This document shows positions 26,713-35,627 of a DNA stretch of 64,000 nt, one piece after another. The notes beneath the pieces were generated by a model that ran no database searches, was not told where the DNA came from, and saw only the letters and a program-made list of their open reading frames with translations. The DNA lies in assembly GCA_014360645.1 (NCBI GenBank), contig JACIXD010000007.1, positions 62,001 through 126,000 on the forward strand. The letters run 5' to 3'. Numbering within the stretch: the stretch's first letter is position 1; each line of letters begins with the position of its first letter. Source of the DNA: Actinomycetota bacterium (GTDB taxonomy: Bacteria; Actinomycetota; Geothermincolia; Geothermincolales; RBG-13-55-18). The translations under genes and the position numbers were made by a program.

Positions 26713-27729
26713 TCATCTCTCCGTCAGCGCCGTCTCCAGTCTGGCCGCCACCTCGTCCCGGTCCTTGTTGGCGAAGTACCAGTCGATGGTGCGGTGCAGG
26801 CCATCCATGAACTTCATCCTGGGCTCCCAGCCCAGGAGCTCCTTGGCCAGGGAGTTGTCCGCCACGCGGTTCAAGGGACCGGTGGGCATCTCGGGATGGA
26901 GCTCGATCTTTGCCCGGTGCCCGGTGTAGCGCATGACCTCCTCCACGGCGTCGAGGACGCGCGTGCGCTCCATGGTGCCCAGGTTGACCGCGGTGCCGTC
27001 GTCGATCTTCTCCGCCGCCAGGATGGTGCCCTCCACGATGTCGCCCACGTAGGTCCAGTTGCGGATCTGCTCCCCGTTCCCCCACACCACGAAGGGGTCC
27101 TGGCGCACGAAGGCGCGGGCAATCATGGCGATGACCGCGTGGTCCTCCTTGCCGCGCTCGCCGTAGACGGTGAAGTAGCGGCAGGAGGCGGTGTTCATCC
27201 CCCACTCGTCGTGGTAGGCCTTCAGGGTGAACTCGGCCATGAGCTTGGCCCATCCGTACATGTTGTCGGCGTCGTAAGGGGGGCCCACCTTGTCCTCGGT
27301 GAGGTAGAGGATCTCCCCGGGGTCGGTCTGCAGGAAGTTGGGATAGACGCAGCCCGAGGAGGCGTAGACCACCTTCTCCACCCCGGCGCGGCGGCAGGCG
27401 TCGAAGAGCATGCCGTCCATGGCCAGGTTGGTGGCGCAGGCGGCCTGGTGCAGGTCCACGTATCCCCTCCCCCCGTGGGCGGCGGCGAGGTGGAAGACCA
27501 CCTGCATGTTGCGCACCGAGAACTCGCACACCTCCTGGCGCAGGAGGTCGCCCCGTATGAACTCCACCTTGCCCGCGTCGATGTGCCCCTGGATGTTCTC
27601 CAGCCTGCCGCTGGAGAGGTCGTCCACCACCCTGACCTTGGCACCCCTCTCCACCAGGGCGTCCACCAGGTGGGAGCCGATGAAGGAAGCTCCACCGGTC
27701 ACCAGCGCTCTCTTGCCCTCCCAGTTCAA
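26713..27729 (-). CDS. NAD-dependent nucleotide-sugar epimerase/dehydratase
   Basis: A 338-residue extended SDR. NAD-binding GGASFIGSHLVDALV and VVDDLSSG lie at the N-terminus. The catalytic residues lie in SSGCVYP and YGWAK (YxxxK), and RYFTVYGERG and the late RNWTYVGDIV follow. The AAHGGRGYVDLHQ segment is closest in pattern to GDP-mannose 3,5-epimerase relatives, but the exact reaction cannot be fixed. Start TTG 27729 has GGAGG seven bases upstream, inside the end of the preceding dehydrogenase gene; the two genes are coupled. Confidence 0.9.
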   Translation of the reverse strand: MNWEGKRALVTGGASFIGSHLVDALVERGAKVRVVDDLSSGRLENIQGHIDAGKVEFIRGDLLRQEVCEFSVRNMQVVFHLAAAHGGRGYVDLHQAACATNLAMDGMLFDACRRAGVEKVVYASSGCVYPNFLQTDPGEILYLTEDKVGPPYDADNMYGWAKLMAEFTLKAYHDEWGMNTASCRYFTVYGERGKEDHAVIAMIARAFVRQDPFVVWGNGEQIRNWTYVGDIVEGTILAAEKIDDGTAVNLGTMERTRVLDAVEEVMRYTGHRAKIELHPEMPTGPLNRVADNSLAKELLGWEPRMKFMDGLHRTIDWYFANKDRDEVAARLETALTER

Positions 27730-27732
27730 CGA

Positions 27733-29088
27733 TCAACCTCCGTCTATTGTTTCCTCTTTCTCTCCGTATCCGACCCCCAGGGCACGGTAGGTCGCGTGAC
27801 GCCGTACCTCGGAGGGATCGAGAATGCGCCAGCAGTCTATGACCACCCGGCTCTTCCCTCCCTCGCCAAAGAGGGCCAGGTCCATTTTACGGTACTCTTC
27901 CCACGGAGTGGTAATGATGACGACGTCCGACGACTTTATGCATTCCTCAAGCGGCATAAGGGCCTCGAAGCCGGCGAACTCGCGCGCAATATCCTCGATA
28001 CGGGCGGCGGGGTCGTGGCATGAGAAGCGGATACCTTCCTCCTCGAGACGGTTGGCCAGAAGCATGCCCTGACTCTTTTCCACCACGTTGGTTTCGGGCT
28101 TGTAGGTAAGGCCGAGTATACCCACGGTTCCCCCCGGGGGCAGGTGCTCCTTCAACACCTTCGCCAGATTCTCCACCTGGGCGCGGTTGACGGCGTCGGT
28201 GGCGTCAGCGAGGGTGGCGGAGACGCCCACCTCGCGGGCGACGTAGGAGAGAGCCTGGTTGTCGCGGGGAAAGCAGGGCCCGCCGTAACCGAGCGCTCCC
28301 TTGAGATATCTGTGCCCTATGCGCTTGTCCTTCCCCAGCGCCTCGGTGACCACGTCGACGTCGGCGCCGGGCAGGCGCTCGCAGATGCGCGCCAGCATGT
28401 TGGCGAAGGAGATCTTGGTGGTGACGAAGGTGTTCACCGCGAGCTTGGTGATCTCGGCGTTGATGATGTTCATGCGGGCGATGGGGGGATCGTTCTCGCA
28501 CAGGCGCTCGTAGACTCCCTGGAGCATCTCTCCCGCCCGCGCATCGGACTCCCCGATGAGCACGAAATCGGGGTTCAGGGTGTTGCGGATGACGCTGCCC
28601 AAGGCGATGAACTCCGGATTGTAGCACAGGCCGAAATCTTTCCCGCACGCTTTCCCGGAATTTTGCTCCAGAACATCCTTTATGGGGCCTCCGGTAGACC
28701 CCGGCAGCACAGTGGACGTGATCACCACTAGGTGATAGCCGCTTTTGGAACGTAGGGCTTTGCCGATGTTCTCGCATGCAGCCAGCATATAGGATAAGGA
28801 AAACCTCCCCCCAGATTCGGAGGGGGTGGGGACGATGACGAAGGTTGTATCGGTCCATGAAACCGCCGCTTCGAAATCCGAGGTGGCGGTGATGCGCTTC
28901 TTGTTCTCCGCGATGAGCTCAGGCAGACCGGGCTCGAATACAGGAGCCAGCCCCGCCGACATCGCCTCTATCACCCTGGGGTTTGAATCCACCCCTACGA
29001 CCTCGAACCCACGTGATGCAAGACAGGCCGCCAGGGGTGAGCCCAATTTTCCCAGACCTACGACGGAAATCTTGTTGGTTTTCAGCAT
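27733..29088 (-). CDS. UDP-glucose/UDP-N-acetylmannosamine-type 6-dehydrogenase
   Basis: A 451-residue nucleotide-sugar dehydrogenase. The N-terminal Rossmann domain (ISVVGLGKLGSPLAACLA, VVGVDSN) is followed by FEPGLPELI, STVLPGSTGG and NPEFI. The central domain has EITKLAVNTFVTTKISFAN with the catalytic Lys. The active-site cysteine is in GYGGPCFPRD. The C-terminal domain has GLTYKPETNVVEKSQG. Two NAD-dependent oxidations would give a uronic acid nucleotide. The preference for UDP-Glc or UDP-ManNAc is not decidable by eye. Its start lies two bases after the upstream gene's stop. Confidence 0.94.
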   Translation of the reverse strand: MLKTNKISVVGLGKLGSPLAACLASRGFEVVGVDSNPRVIEAMSAGLAPVFEPGLPELIAENKKRITATSDFEAAVSWTDTTFVIVPTPSESGGRFSLSYMLAACENIGKALRSKSGYHLVVITSTVLPGSTGGPIKDVLEQNSGKACGKDFGLCYNPEFIALGSVIRNTLNPDFVLIGESDARAGEMLQGVYERLCENDPPIARMNIINAEITKLAVNTFVTTKISFANMLARICERLPGADVDVVTEALGKDKRIGHRYLKGALGYGGPCFPRDNQALSYVAREVGVSATLADATDAVNRAQVENLAKVLKEHLPPGGTVGILGLTYKPETNVVEKSQGMLLANRLEEEGIRFSCHDPAARIEDIAREFAGFEALMPLEECIKSSDVVIITTPWEEYRKMDLALFGEGGKSRVVIDCWRILDPSEVRRHATYRALGVGYGEKEETIDGG

Positions 29089-29089
29089 T

Positions 29090-29971
29090 TCACTTTCCGT
29101 TCTCCTTGATTAAACCGACTCTTCGGCCGGATCGGACGACTGCGGTGGCCAGAGAGGGGCAGTGCCGCACCACGAACCTCCTCAACCTCACTGAAGTCCT
29201 CCGAGGTTTCAGGCCTTCCCGTGTGAGGAGCAGGCCGGCATCAGAGCTGCTGCTGTTGACCGCCTGCCGGCCGGCCAGCCTCTTGTTTACCCGAACTTCC
29301 GGCCCCTTCCAGTGCTCACCTTTTTCGCAGGAAACCGAAGACAGATTATATTCATGGTCCTGGTGCACCGCCATGACCACCTCCGTGGCGTCCACGACCG
29401 GCACCTTCCTCCTGCAGGCATCGAAGATGAGCCAACCGTCCCATGCGGTGCGACCGATAGCAAACGGGGGTATGCCGTCTTTCCAGAGTTGCCGGTTGAA
29501 GACGAAATAGTCGATGGCCTGCGCGGAATGTAGCCTGCCCTTCTCGGCGACGACCGAGCGCAACTCCTCCTCCCATCGCGCCTCCGAGAAGTCGATGGGC
29601 TCGGTGACCGACACGTCCCACCTCCTCCCCACCATGAGGAAAGTGCCGAGGTCCTTTACCGCCTCGACCGCCACTATAAAGTCCTTCATAAGGATAATAT
29701 CGGCGTTAACGTAAGCGAGGATCGAATGGCTCGCAAGGCGCGATGCCTCCATGAAGAGCGCGCTCACGAGAGGCGTACCGTGCTCGTTACAGACGATGTC
29801 GTGATAATGTCTCAATCCCAGTTCCGCGGTTAGTTGCTCCGTCCCCTCCTCATCTCCGAAAATGATTATCTCACATGAGGGATAGAGGAGGCTCCAACTC
29901 ATGACAGCATTTTTCTGGATGGTCGCGAATTGCCCCCGGCAAGGCTTAAGGGTGGTGAATATGGTTATCAC
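29090..29971 (-). CDS. Putative GT-A-like glycosyltransferase
   Basis: A 293-residue protein. It opens with ITIFTTLKPCRG and IIIFGDEEGT, and a DXD-like element sits in YVNADIILMKDF. GRRWDVSVTEPIDF and AIDYFVFNRQLWKDGIPPFAIGRTAWDGWLI follow. These features fit GT-A-type transferases of surface-polysaccharide clusters. The C-terminal ~60 residues are basic (RRTSVRLRRFVVRH) and may contact the membrane. It is packed between a GT2 gene (9-base gap) and the dehydrogenase. Specific family membership is uncertain. Confidence 0.7.
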   Translation of the reverse strand: MITIFTTLKPCRGQFATIQKNAVMSWSLLYPSCEIIIFGDEEGTEQLTAELGLRHYHDIVCNEHGTPLVSALFMEASRLASHSILAYVNADIILMKDFIVAVEAVKDLGTFLMVGRRWDVSVTEPIDFSEARWEEELRSVVAEKGRLHSAQAIDYFVFNRQLWKDGIPPFAIGRTAWDGWLIFDACRRKVPVVDATEVVMAVHQDHEYNLSSVSCEKGEHWKGPEVRVNKRLAGRQAVNSSSSDAGLLLTREGLKPRRTSVRLRRFVVRHCPSLATAVVRSGRRVGLIKENGK

Positions 29972-29980
29972 GGCCTCTCC

Positions 29981-30952
29981 TCATTCCGCTCCATACGGTA
30001 TCCTGCCGAAAATCTTGAGGGCCTGGCGTCCCACCCAGCGGCGAACAGGCCTCGGAAGTAGCAGCAACATGTACCTTCTCAGCACCCATGCCTGGTATTT
30101 GCCCGGCATTACCAGGTAACCTTTGAGGGCATACTGAAAAGCTTTCCACCTGTAGCCGATGGATAGCAGGGTATCCGCGGTCCAGCTGGCGACTCCCGCG
30201 TAGGCGCGCTTCCTCAATTTTCGGATCTCGAGCGGCGTCTCGGGATCGTCGAAGACGCGGTCCATCACCATCCGCTTGGTCTGGTACATCTTCGGTATCT
30301 CCTCTATCTGGCGCCCTCCCGACCCGGGGTGTAAACGGTAGCGGGCGAGGAAACCGGGGATGTGTTTCATGGGAAAGCGCATGCCGATCCTGATCCACAT
30401 CTCGTAGTCGGGACACGTTACCAGACTTTTATCAGCATACAACCCCACCTGCTCGAAATGAGTTCTGCGGATGAAGGCCGCCTGGGCAGGGGGTACCTGT
30501 TCGACGCACAGCACTTTCTTGAAATCATAGGGATCCGGCCCTAGAAACATGCCAAGATCCTCCCCGTTCTCCCCCATGAAGAGGAGATCCCCGTATACCA
30601 CCGCAGCATCCGGATAGCAGGCCATGTTTTCGACCGCCCAGGAAACGGCGCCTGGGAGCAGCTCGTCGTCAGCGTTAAGGACCAGGATGATCTCGCCCTT
30701 CGAGCGCTGCAGGGCGCGGTTCAGCCCGTCTGCCTGGCCTTCGTCCGGCTCTGAGATCCAGTCTATGCGGCCGTCATACTGGCGCAGGATTTCTATGGTG
30801 CCGTCGGTGGAGCCGCCGTCCTGCACGATATGCTCTATACGGGGATAATCCTGCGCCAACACACTTTCGATGCATCCCTGAATATAACGGGCGCTGTTGT
30901 AGCAGGGCGTGACGATCGACACCAGTGGCTCTTTGTTATCCATGGTACTCAT
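29981..30952 (-). CDS. Glycosyltransferase, GT2 family
   Basis: A 323-residue GT-A enzyme. It has VSIVTPCYNSARYIQGCIESVLAQDYPRIEHIVQDGGSTDGT (start of the family-2 fold). GLNRALQRSKGEIILVLNADDELLPGAV holds the DXD-type NADD metal site. The later acceptor part has PAQAAFIRR, CPDYEMWIRIG (ED-like base) and a basic helical C-terminus. ATG 30952 has GGAG about ten bases upstream; a second in-frame ATG lies three codons on. It works in glycan chain building. Confidence 0.93.
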   Translation of the reverse strand: MSTMDNKEPLVSIVTPCYNSARYIQGCIESVLAQDYPRIEHIVQDGGSTDGTIEILRQYDGRIDWISEPDEGQADGLNRALQRSKGEIILVLNADDELLPGAVSWAVENMACYPDAAVVYGDLLFMGENGEDLGMFLGPDPYDFKKVLCVEQVPPAQAAFIRRTHFEQVGLYADKSLVTCPDYEMWIRIGMRFPMKHIPGFLARYRLHPGSGGRQIEEIPKMYQTKRMVMDRVFDDPETPLEIRKLRKRAYAGVASWTADTLLSIGYRWKAFQYALKGYLVMPGKYQAWVLRRYMLLLLPRPVRRWVGRQALKIFGRIPYGAE

Positions 30953-31049
30953 ACTTTGATGGCTCCAATATTAACCCGATAACTCTTGTTCCTGTTCATC
31001 CATTCACCGACCCAGTATCAATGGTGCACCCAGCCCTGTTCTCGCGGCA

Positions 31050-32318
31050 TCAACCTCGTGCATCTCGCTTCTTTAACGCGACCTGGAAGTCGCACGGCAC
31101 GTTCAGGATACCCGTCCAGTGGTCGAGCCGGTGCGTGAGGGGTTCGCTGGCTACGATCAACTCAGGAGGACAGTGCCATTGATCGAGGAGCTCCCCCTCG
31201 TCGTATAGGCTGACGTGCCATGAATATGTGCCCGGTTTCAGCGGAAGAGTCGGAAGACGATAGATGAACTCGTTAATACCCGGCTGCAACTTGAGGTTAT
31301 CGATGGCCCAGGACCACATTAGTTGATTATCCATACTGAAAAGGGCGATCCCGTGGTGCCCGTGCTCTACAGGCTTGGTGACCCGCACGTTCATCCTGAT
31401 GACCACGGGCCCCAGGGTGGCGATCATGTTCTTCTGGGGCATGCGCGGTTCTATTACCTCCCAATCGAGAAAGCGGGTTGCGGGGGAGGCCTGCCCATCG
31501 GCCGATTCCCTTTCGCACAAGGTCAATGTGGACGCTGACCCCTCGTAAGCGCTGACCACTTCCACCGTAGGCCCGTCGAGTTCCAAGCATCCATTGTGGA
31601 TCCAGAAACAGCGCTCGCAAAGCCTGCGAATCTGGTTCATCTGGTGGCTGACGAACAGTACAGTGCGACCGCCCCGGGAAATCTCGCTCATCTTCCCCAG
31701 GCACTTTTTCTGGAACTCGATATCGCCTACAGCCAGCACCTCATCTATGAGCAATATCTCGGGTTCCAGGTGAGCCGCTATCGCGAATGCTAGACGTACC
31801 TGCATGCCGCTCGAATAATGTTTCATCGGCGTGTCGATGAACCTTTCGATCTCCGCAAACTCCACGATTTCGTTATATTTCCTCTCGATCTCCGTCCTCC
31901 TCATGCCGAGGATGGCCCCATTAAGCCAGATGTTTTCCCTCCCCGTCAGCTCGGGGTGAAATCCAACCCCTACCTCAAGCAGGGAACCGACGCGACCCCA
32001 CACATCGGCATAACCTTCGGTGGGTTCGGTGATCCGCGAAAGGATCTTGAGCAGCGTTGTCTTCCCGGCTCCGTTGCGTCCGATAATGCCGACAACCTCA
32101 CCCTGCCTGATCTCAAACTCTATGTCCTTTAAAGCCCAGATGCTCTCACCGAGATCGGCTCCCGCATATGCCTCGCCCTTCAGCATTCCAGTCAAACGGC
32201 GAACGGGCGCCGTGATGGCTCTGGTCATGCTATCACGCAAGGTGCGATAACCTGCCCGCGCTTCTCCGATACGGTACTTTTTACTCAGCTTCTCAACACG
32301 GATCGCCAGCTCGCTCAC
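31050..32318 (-). CDS. wzt: Wzt-type polysaccharide ABC exporter, ATPase subunit
   Basis: A 422-residue protein. The ABC ATPase has Walker A GRNGAGKTT near residue 80, Q-loop region GVGFHPELTGRENI, signature YSSGMQVRLAFA and Walker B ILLIDEVLAVGD with the H-loop in FVSHQ. A C-terminal beta-sandwich of about 150 residues (NVRVTKPVEHGHHGIALFS, PLKPGTYSWHVSLYDEGE) matches the Wzt carbohydrate-recognition domain, which in known systems reads the chain end before export. GTG 32318 follows AAGGA. It ends the operon with the permease upstream. Confidence 0.94.
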   Translation of the reverse strand: MSELAIRVEKLSKKYRIGEARAGYRTLRDSMTRAITAPVRRLTGMLKGEAYAGADLGESIWALKDIEFEIRQGEVVGIIGRNGAGKTTLLKILSRITEPTEGYADVWGRVGSLLEVGVGFHPELTGRENIWLNGAILGMRRTEIERKYNEIVEFAEIERFIDTPMKHYSSGMQVRLAFAIAAHLEPEILLIDEVLAVGDIEFQKKCLGKMSEISRGGRTVLFVSHQMNQIRRLCERCFWIHNGCLELDGPTVEVVSAYEGSASTLTLCERESADGQASPATRFLDWEVIEPRMPQKNMIATLGPVVIRMNVRVTKPVEHGHHGIALFSMDNQLMWSWAIDNLKLQPGINEFIYRLPTLPLKPGTYSWHVSLYDEGELLDQWHCPPELIVASEPLTHRLDHWTGILNVPCDFQVALKKRDARG

Positions 32319-32356
32319 ATCTGTATGTCCTTCTCATCGGTACCCATCAACCCTGC

Positions 32357-33259
32357 CTAGACAACATCGGCGAAGATCCTCTCGGTGCGCCGGAAAAAAT
32401 ATGCGCCACCTACAAGTATGAGGACAGCCATCCCACTCGAGACTGCGATCATCGGCCCGATGCGGGCCTCCATGCCCAATAGCACCCAGCGGAAACCTTC
32501 CACCACCCCGGCCATAGGATTGATGCCGTAGATCATTTTCCAGACACTGGAAGAAATAATGCCGCTCGGGTACGCGATCGGGGTGGCGAAAAGCCATGCC
32601 TGCATAAGAAAGGGAACAGCGTACTTCACGTCCCGATACATAACGTTCAGCGCTGATAACCACAATGCCACGCCCACGGTGGAAACCAGCGCAAGCAACA
32701 GGAAAAGCGGAAGGAACAGCACCGCCAGGGTCGGTCCTCTACCGTAATAGATCATCATGCCCACCAGGACAATGAAAGCGAGCAAGAAATCAAGCATTCC
32801 TGAGAGGATCGATGACAAGGGTAGAACCATTCTCGGAAAATAGACTTTCTTTATCATGTTCGCTTCCGCCACAAGGCTTGTAGATGCCATACCCACTCCG
32901 TTGGCGAAGAAGGTCCATACGATCATCGCAGAATAGACGAAAAGGGGGTATGGGATACCCTCGGAGGGAACGCCCAGCAATCTCCCGAAAAAGACGCTGA
33001 ATATGACCATGGTGATGAAGGGCTGCAGGATGGCCCAGGCGCCGCCTATGATGGTCTGCTTGTACCTGACCTTGATGTCCCGCCAGGTGAGGAAATAGAG
33101 GAGCTCGCGGTACTGCCAGATGTCCCCGAGACGCAGCGATGCCCAACCTTTGGTGGGCATTATGCGGGTAAGAGCAGGCTTCTCCGCCAACTTAACGCAA
33201 TCCCCGATCGTGCCCCCGCTTCGCTGCATACTCTCGATACCTTCCTGTTCAGCCATCAT
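32357..33259 (-). CDS. wzm: Wzm-type polysaccharide ABC exporter, permease subunit
   Basis: A 300-residue ABC-2 permease with six membrane segments. The N-terminal amphipathic YRELLYFLTWRDIKVRYKQTIIG, AILQPFITMVIFSVFFGRL, and LWLSALNVMYRDVKYAVPFLMQAWLFATPIAYP are family hallmarks. ATG 33259 (second of two ATGs counted from inside) has GAGG upstream; a TTG five codons earlier is less likely. It pairs with the ATPase 38 bases downstream to move lipid-linked glycan across the membrane. Confidence 0.94.
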   Translation of the reverse strand: MMAEQEGIESMQRSGGTIGDCVKLAEKPALTRIMPTKGWASLRLGDIWQYRELLYFLTWRDIKVRYKQTIIGGAWAILQPFITMVIFSVFFGRLLGVPSEGIPYPLFVYSAMIVWTFFANGVGMASTSLVAEANMIKKVYFPRMVLPLSSILSGMLDFLLAFIVLVGMMIYYGRGPTLAVLFLPLFLLLALVSTVGVALWLSALNVMYRDVKYAVPFLMQAWLFATPIAYPSGIISSSVWKMIYGINPMAGVVEGFRWVLLGMEARIGPMIAVSSGMAVLILVGGAYFFRRTERIFADVV

Positions 33260-33542
33260 CCGGCAACCTCTCAAAGCTCTAGCCTAACGCATAAGATTAC
33301 ACTCTTACGGGTCGTTACACCTCAATGATATTATCCATCTATCTGTTCATTGAATCGACCTTATCCTTTATCTTCAGAAGGCATCCACTCTTGCGCCCAG
33401 ATGTAGATTCGGTGTGGGCCTGCAGGAACTGAAGTTAATACCTGATCCTGGATTTCTGGTAGGTGGCTTTACGACCCGCTTGATAGGTGAAAAAATGCTC
33501 CTGTGACATCCTGCCGTTGCGGCTTGGCTGAAGGAGATGGCC

Positions 33543-34310
33543 ATGAGAGAGAACCCTTTCGACCTCACCGGCAAGGTGGCGGCGGTAAGCGGGGCGGGCC
33601 GCGGCATCGGCAAGGCCATCGCCCTAGCCCTGGCCCGGGCGGGCGCCGACGTGGCGGTCTTCTCGCGTACCGAGGCCCAGTTCTCCGCCACCGCGGCGGA
33701 GATCGAGGAGCTGGGCTGCGGGGCGCTGGGGATTTGCGCCGACGTGAGCAGGGCGGAGGACGTCGACGCCATGCTCTCCGCGGTCCTGGGCAGGTTCGGC
33801 CGCCTGGACATCATGGTCAACAACGCCGGCCTCAACCCCAGTTACGCACGCGTGGAAAAGGTCAGGGAAGAGGACTACGACCTCATCATGGACGTCAACG
33901 TCAAGGGGGTCTTTCTCTGCTCCCAGCGGGTCATCCCGGTGATGAAGGAGCAGGGGGGCGGCTGCATCATCAACGTCGCCTCCGCCGCCGGCCTGGTGGC
34001 GCTGTACAAGTGCAGCGCATACGCCGCCAGCAAGGGGGCGGTCATCCAGCTCACCCGCACCATGGCCCTGGAGCTCGCCCCTTTCAACATCCGGGTCAAC
34101 GCCCTCTGCCCTGGGTTCGTGACCACCGAGATGACCGAGGGCCTGCTGGAGCACCCCCGCGAGGGAGAGCGCGTGCTGTCGCTCATCCCCATGGGCCGCA
34201 CCGGGGAGCTGTCCGAGATCGCCCCCGCGGCGGTCTTCCTCGCCTCCGAGGCCGCCTCCTACATCACCGGGGCGGTGCTCGCCGTGGACGGAGGCTGGAC
34301 CTGCTGGTAG
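33543..34310 (+). CDS. Short-chain dehydrogenase/reductase
   Basis: A 255-residue classical SDR. It has the cofactor motif SGAGRGIGKAIALALARAGADVAVFSR, NNAG, the catalytic Ser in NVASAAG, Tyr and Lys in YAASKGAV, and PGFVTTEMTE. DGG at the end closes the NAD(P) pocket side. ATG 33543 is preferred over ATG 33537 because AAGGAG ends just before the first ATG and is six bases from the second. It is encoded alone between the export genes and a convergent DUF362 gene. Substrate unknown. Confidence 0.93.
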   Translation: MRENPFDLTGKVAAVSGAGRGIGKAIALALARAGADVAVFSRTEAQFSATAAEIEELGCGALGICADVSRAEDVDAMLSAVLGRFGRLDIMVNNAGLNPSYARVEKVREEDYDLIMDVNVKGVFLCSQRVIPVMKEQGGGCIINVASAAGLVALYKCSAYAASKGAVIQLTRTMALELAPFNIRVNALCPGFVTTEMTEGLLEHPREGERVLSLIPMGRTGELSEIAPAAVFLASEAASYITGAVLAVDGGWTCW

Positions 34311-34370
34311 GCAGTGCCCGCGGGCGGGCCTGTCCCAAGCCGTTCACCCAGCCCTAGATCCCTCCGTCCC

Positions 34371-35450
34371 TCAGTCTATGGACACCAGCTCGTATTTCCT
34401 GCTGCCCAGCCCCATCTCCTCTGCATAGGCAAGCTGGTCCTGCCATTTCACCTGGGGGAACATCTCCCCGAAGAGGTCGCGTCCCGCCCGCTCGTTGACC
34501 AGGTCCATGCTCGCCTGGTCCACGGCCACGATATCGCGGCCCGCCAGGATGCCGATGTCCTCCACCACAGGAGCGTCGCTGAAATCCCAGCAGTCACAAG
34601 CGGGGGTGATGCGCATGAGGAAGTTGAAGAAGACGCTCTTCTCCTCCTTGCCCTTGAGCGCGCCCATGGCGTATTCCACGATCTTGCGCTGAGCCACGCC
34701 CAGGTCGGTGACCAGACGGGCGGCGATGGCGCCCTCGAAACACATCACCGTGCATTCCCCGCACCCCATGCACAGCTCGTGGTCGATGACCGCCTTCCTC
34801 TCCCCGCCCTTGCCGGCAAGGGATATGGCCCCCGCGGGGCACCAGCGGATGCACTGCCCGCAGGCGGTACATCTCTCGCGGTTCACCTCCGGCTTGATGT
34901 CGGAGTGCATCTGCTGCTTGCCGCCCCGGCTGCCCAGCCCCATGCCCACGTTCTTGATGGCGCACCCGAAGCCGGTGAGCTCGTGTCCGGTGAGGTGGGA
35001 GACCGCCACCAGGGCGTCCGCGTGCACGGCGGCGGAGGCGATCTTCACGCGCTGCAGGAGCATCCCCTCCACCTCCACCTCCTCGAAGTCGTGCCCCTTA
35101 AGCCCGTCGGCGATGATCACGGGGGCGCCCAGAGACTCCTGGGTGAACCCGTGGGCCGCCGCGGTCAGGAGATGGTTGACGGCGTTGGACCTGCTGCCCA
35201 CGTAGAGGGTCCCCGCGTCGGTCACGAAGGGCTTGCCGCCCGCCTCCTTCACCGCCTCCACCAATCTGCGCAGGTACACCACGGGCACGAAGGCGGTGCT
35301 GCCCGCCTCGCCGAAATGGGTCTTTATGGCAACCAGGTCCCTGCGCTTCACCGCCTCGCCGAGGCCGGCCCGGGAGGCCAGCTCCGCCAGCTTGGCCACC
35401 ATGCCGCGGTGCGGCCTGCAGCGCATGTTCGCGAAAAAGACCTCGGACAA
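34371..35450 (-). CDS. DUF362 protein with two [4Fe-4S] ferredoxin motifs
   Basis: A 359-residue protein. The N-terminal DUF362 domain has AIKTHFGEAGSTAFV, TDAGTLYVGSR, VAVSHLTGHELTGFGCAIKNVGMGL. CTACGQCIRWCP and CMGCGECTVMCFEGAI, two ferredoxin cluster motifs, follow in the middle. The C-terminal half continues the DUF362 domain (CDCWDFSDAPVVEDIGILAGRD). TTG 35450 follows AGGAGG by seven bases. The family is common in anaerobes; its redox partners are unknown. Confidence 0.9.
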   Translation of the reverse strand: MSEVFFANMRCRPHRGMVAKLAELASRAGLGEAVKRRDLVAIKTHFGEAGSTAFVPVVYLRRLVEAVKEAGGKPFVTDAGTLYVGSRSNAVNHLLTAAAHGFTQESLGAPVIIADGLKGHDFEEVEVEGMLLQRVKIASAAVHADALVAVSHLTGHELTGFGCAIKNVGMGLGSRGGKQQMHSDIKPEVNRERCTACGQCIRWCPAGAISLAGKGGERKAVIDHELCMGCGECTVMCFEGAIAARLVTDLGVAQRKIVEYAMGALKGKEEKSVFFNFLMRITPACDCWDFSDAPVVEDIGILAGRDIVAVDQASMDLVNERAGRDLFGEMFPQVKWQDQLAYAEEMGLGSRKYELVSID

Positions 35451-35627
35451 ACCCGTCCCTCCTTTCGCTCCTCAAGCGGAAAAGCATCGCTCCTCGACCG
35501 GCAGCGTCTAATCGCTCTACCGGAAAGAGATCATCCCTCGTCCGGGAACGCCCTGAGCCCGGCCGGGCATCAACATAATCTTCCACGGAGGGGATGAAAA
35601 TGGCAAACCGGGACCTCGACCCGGGGC

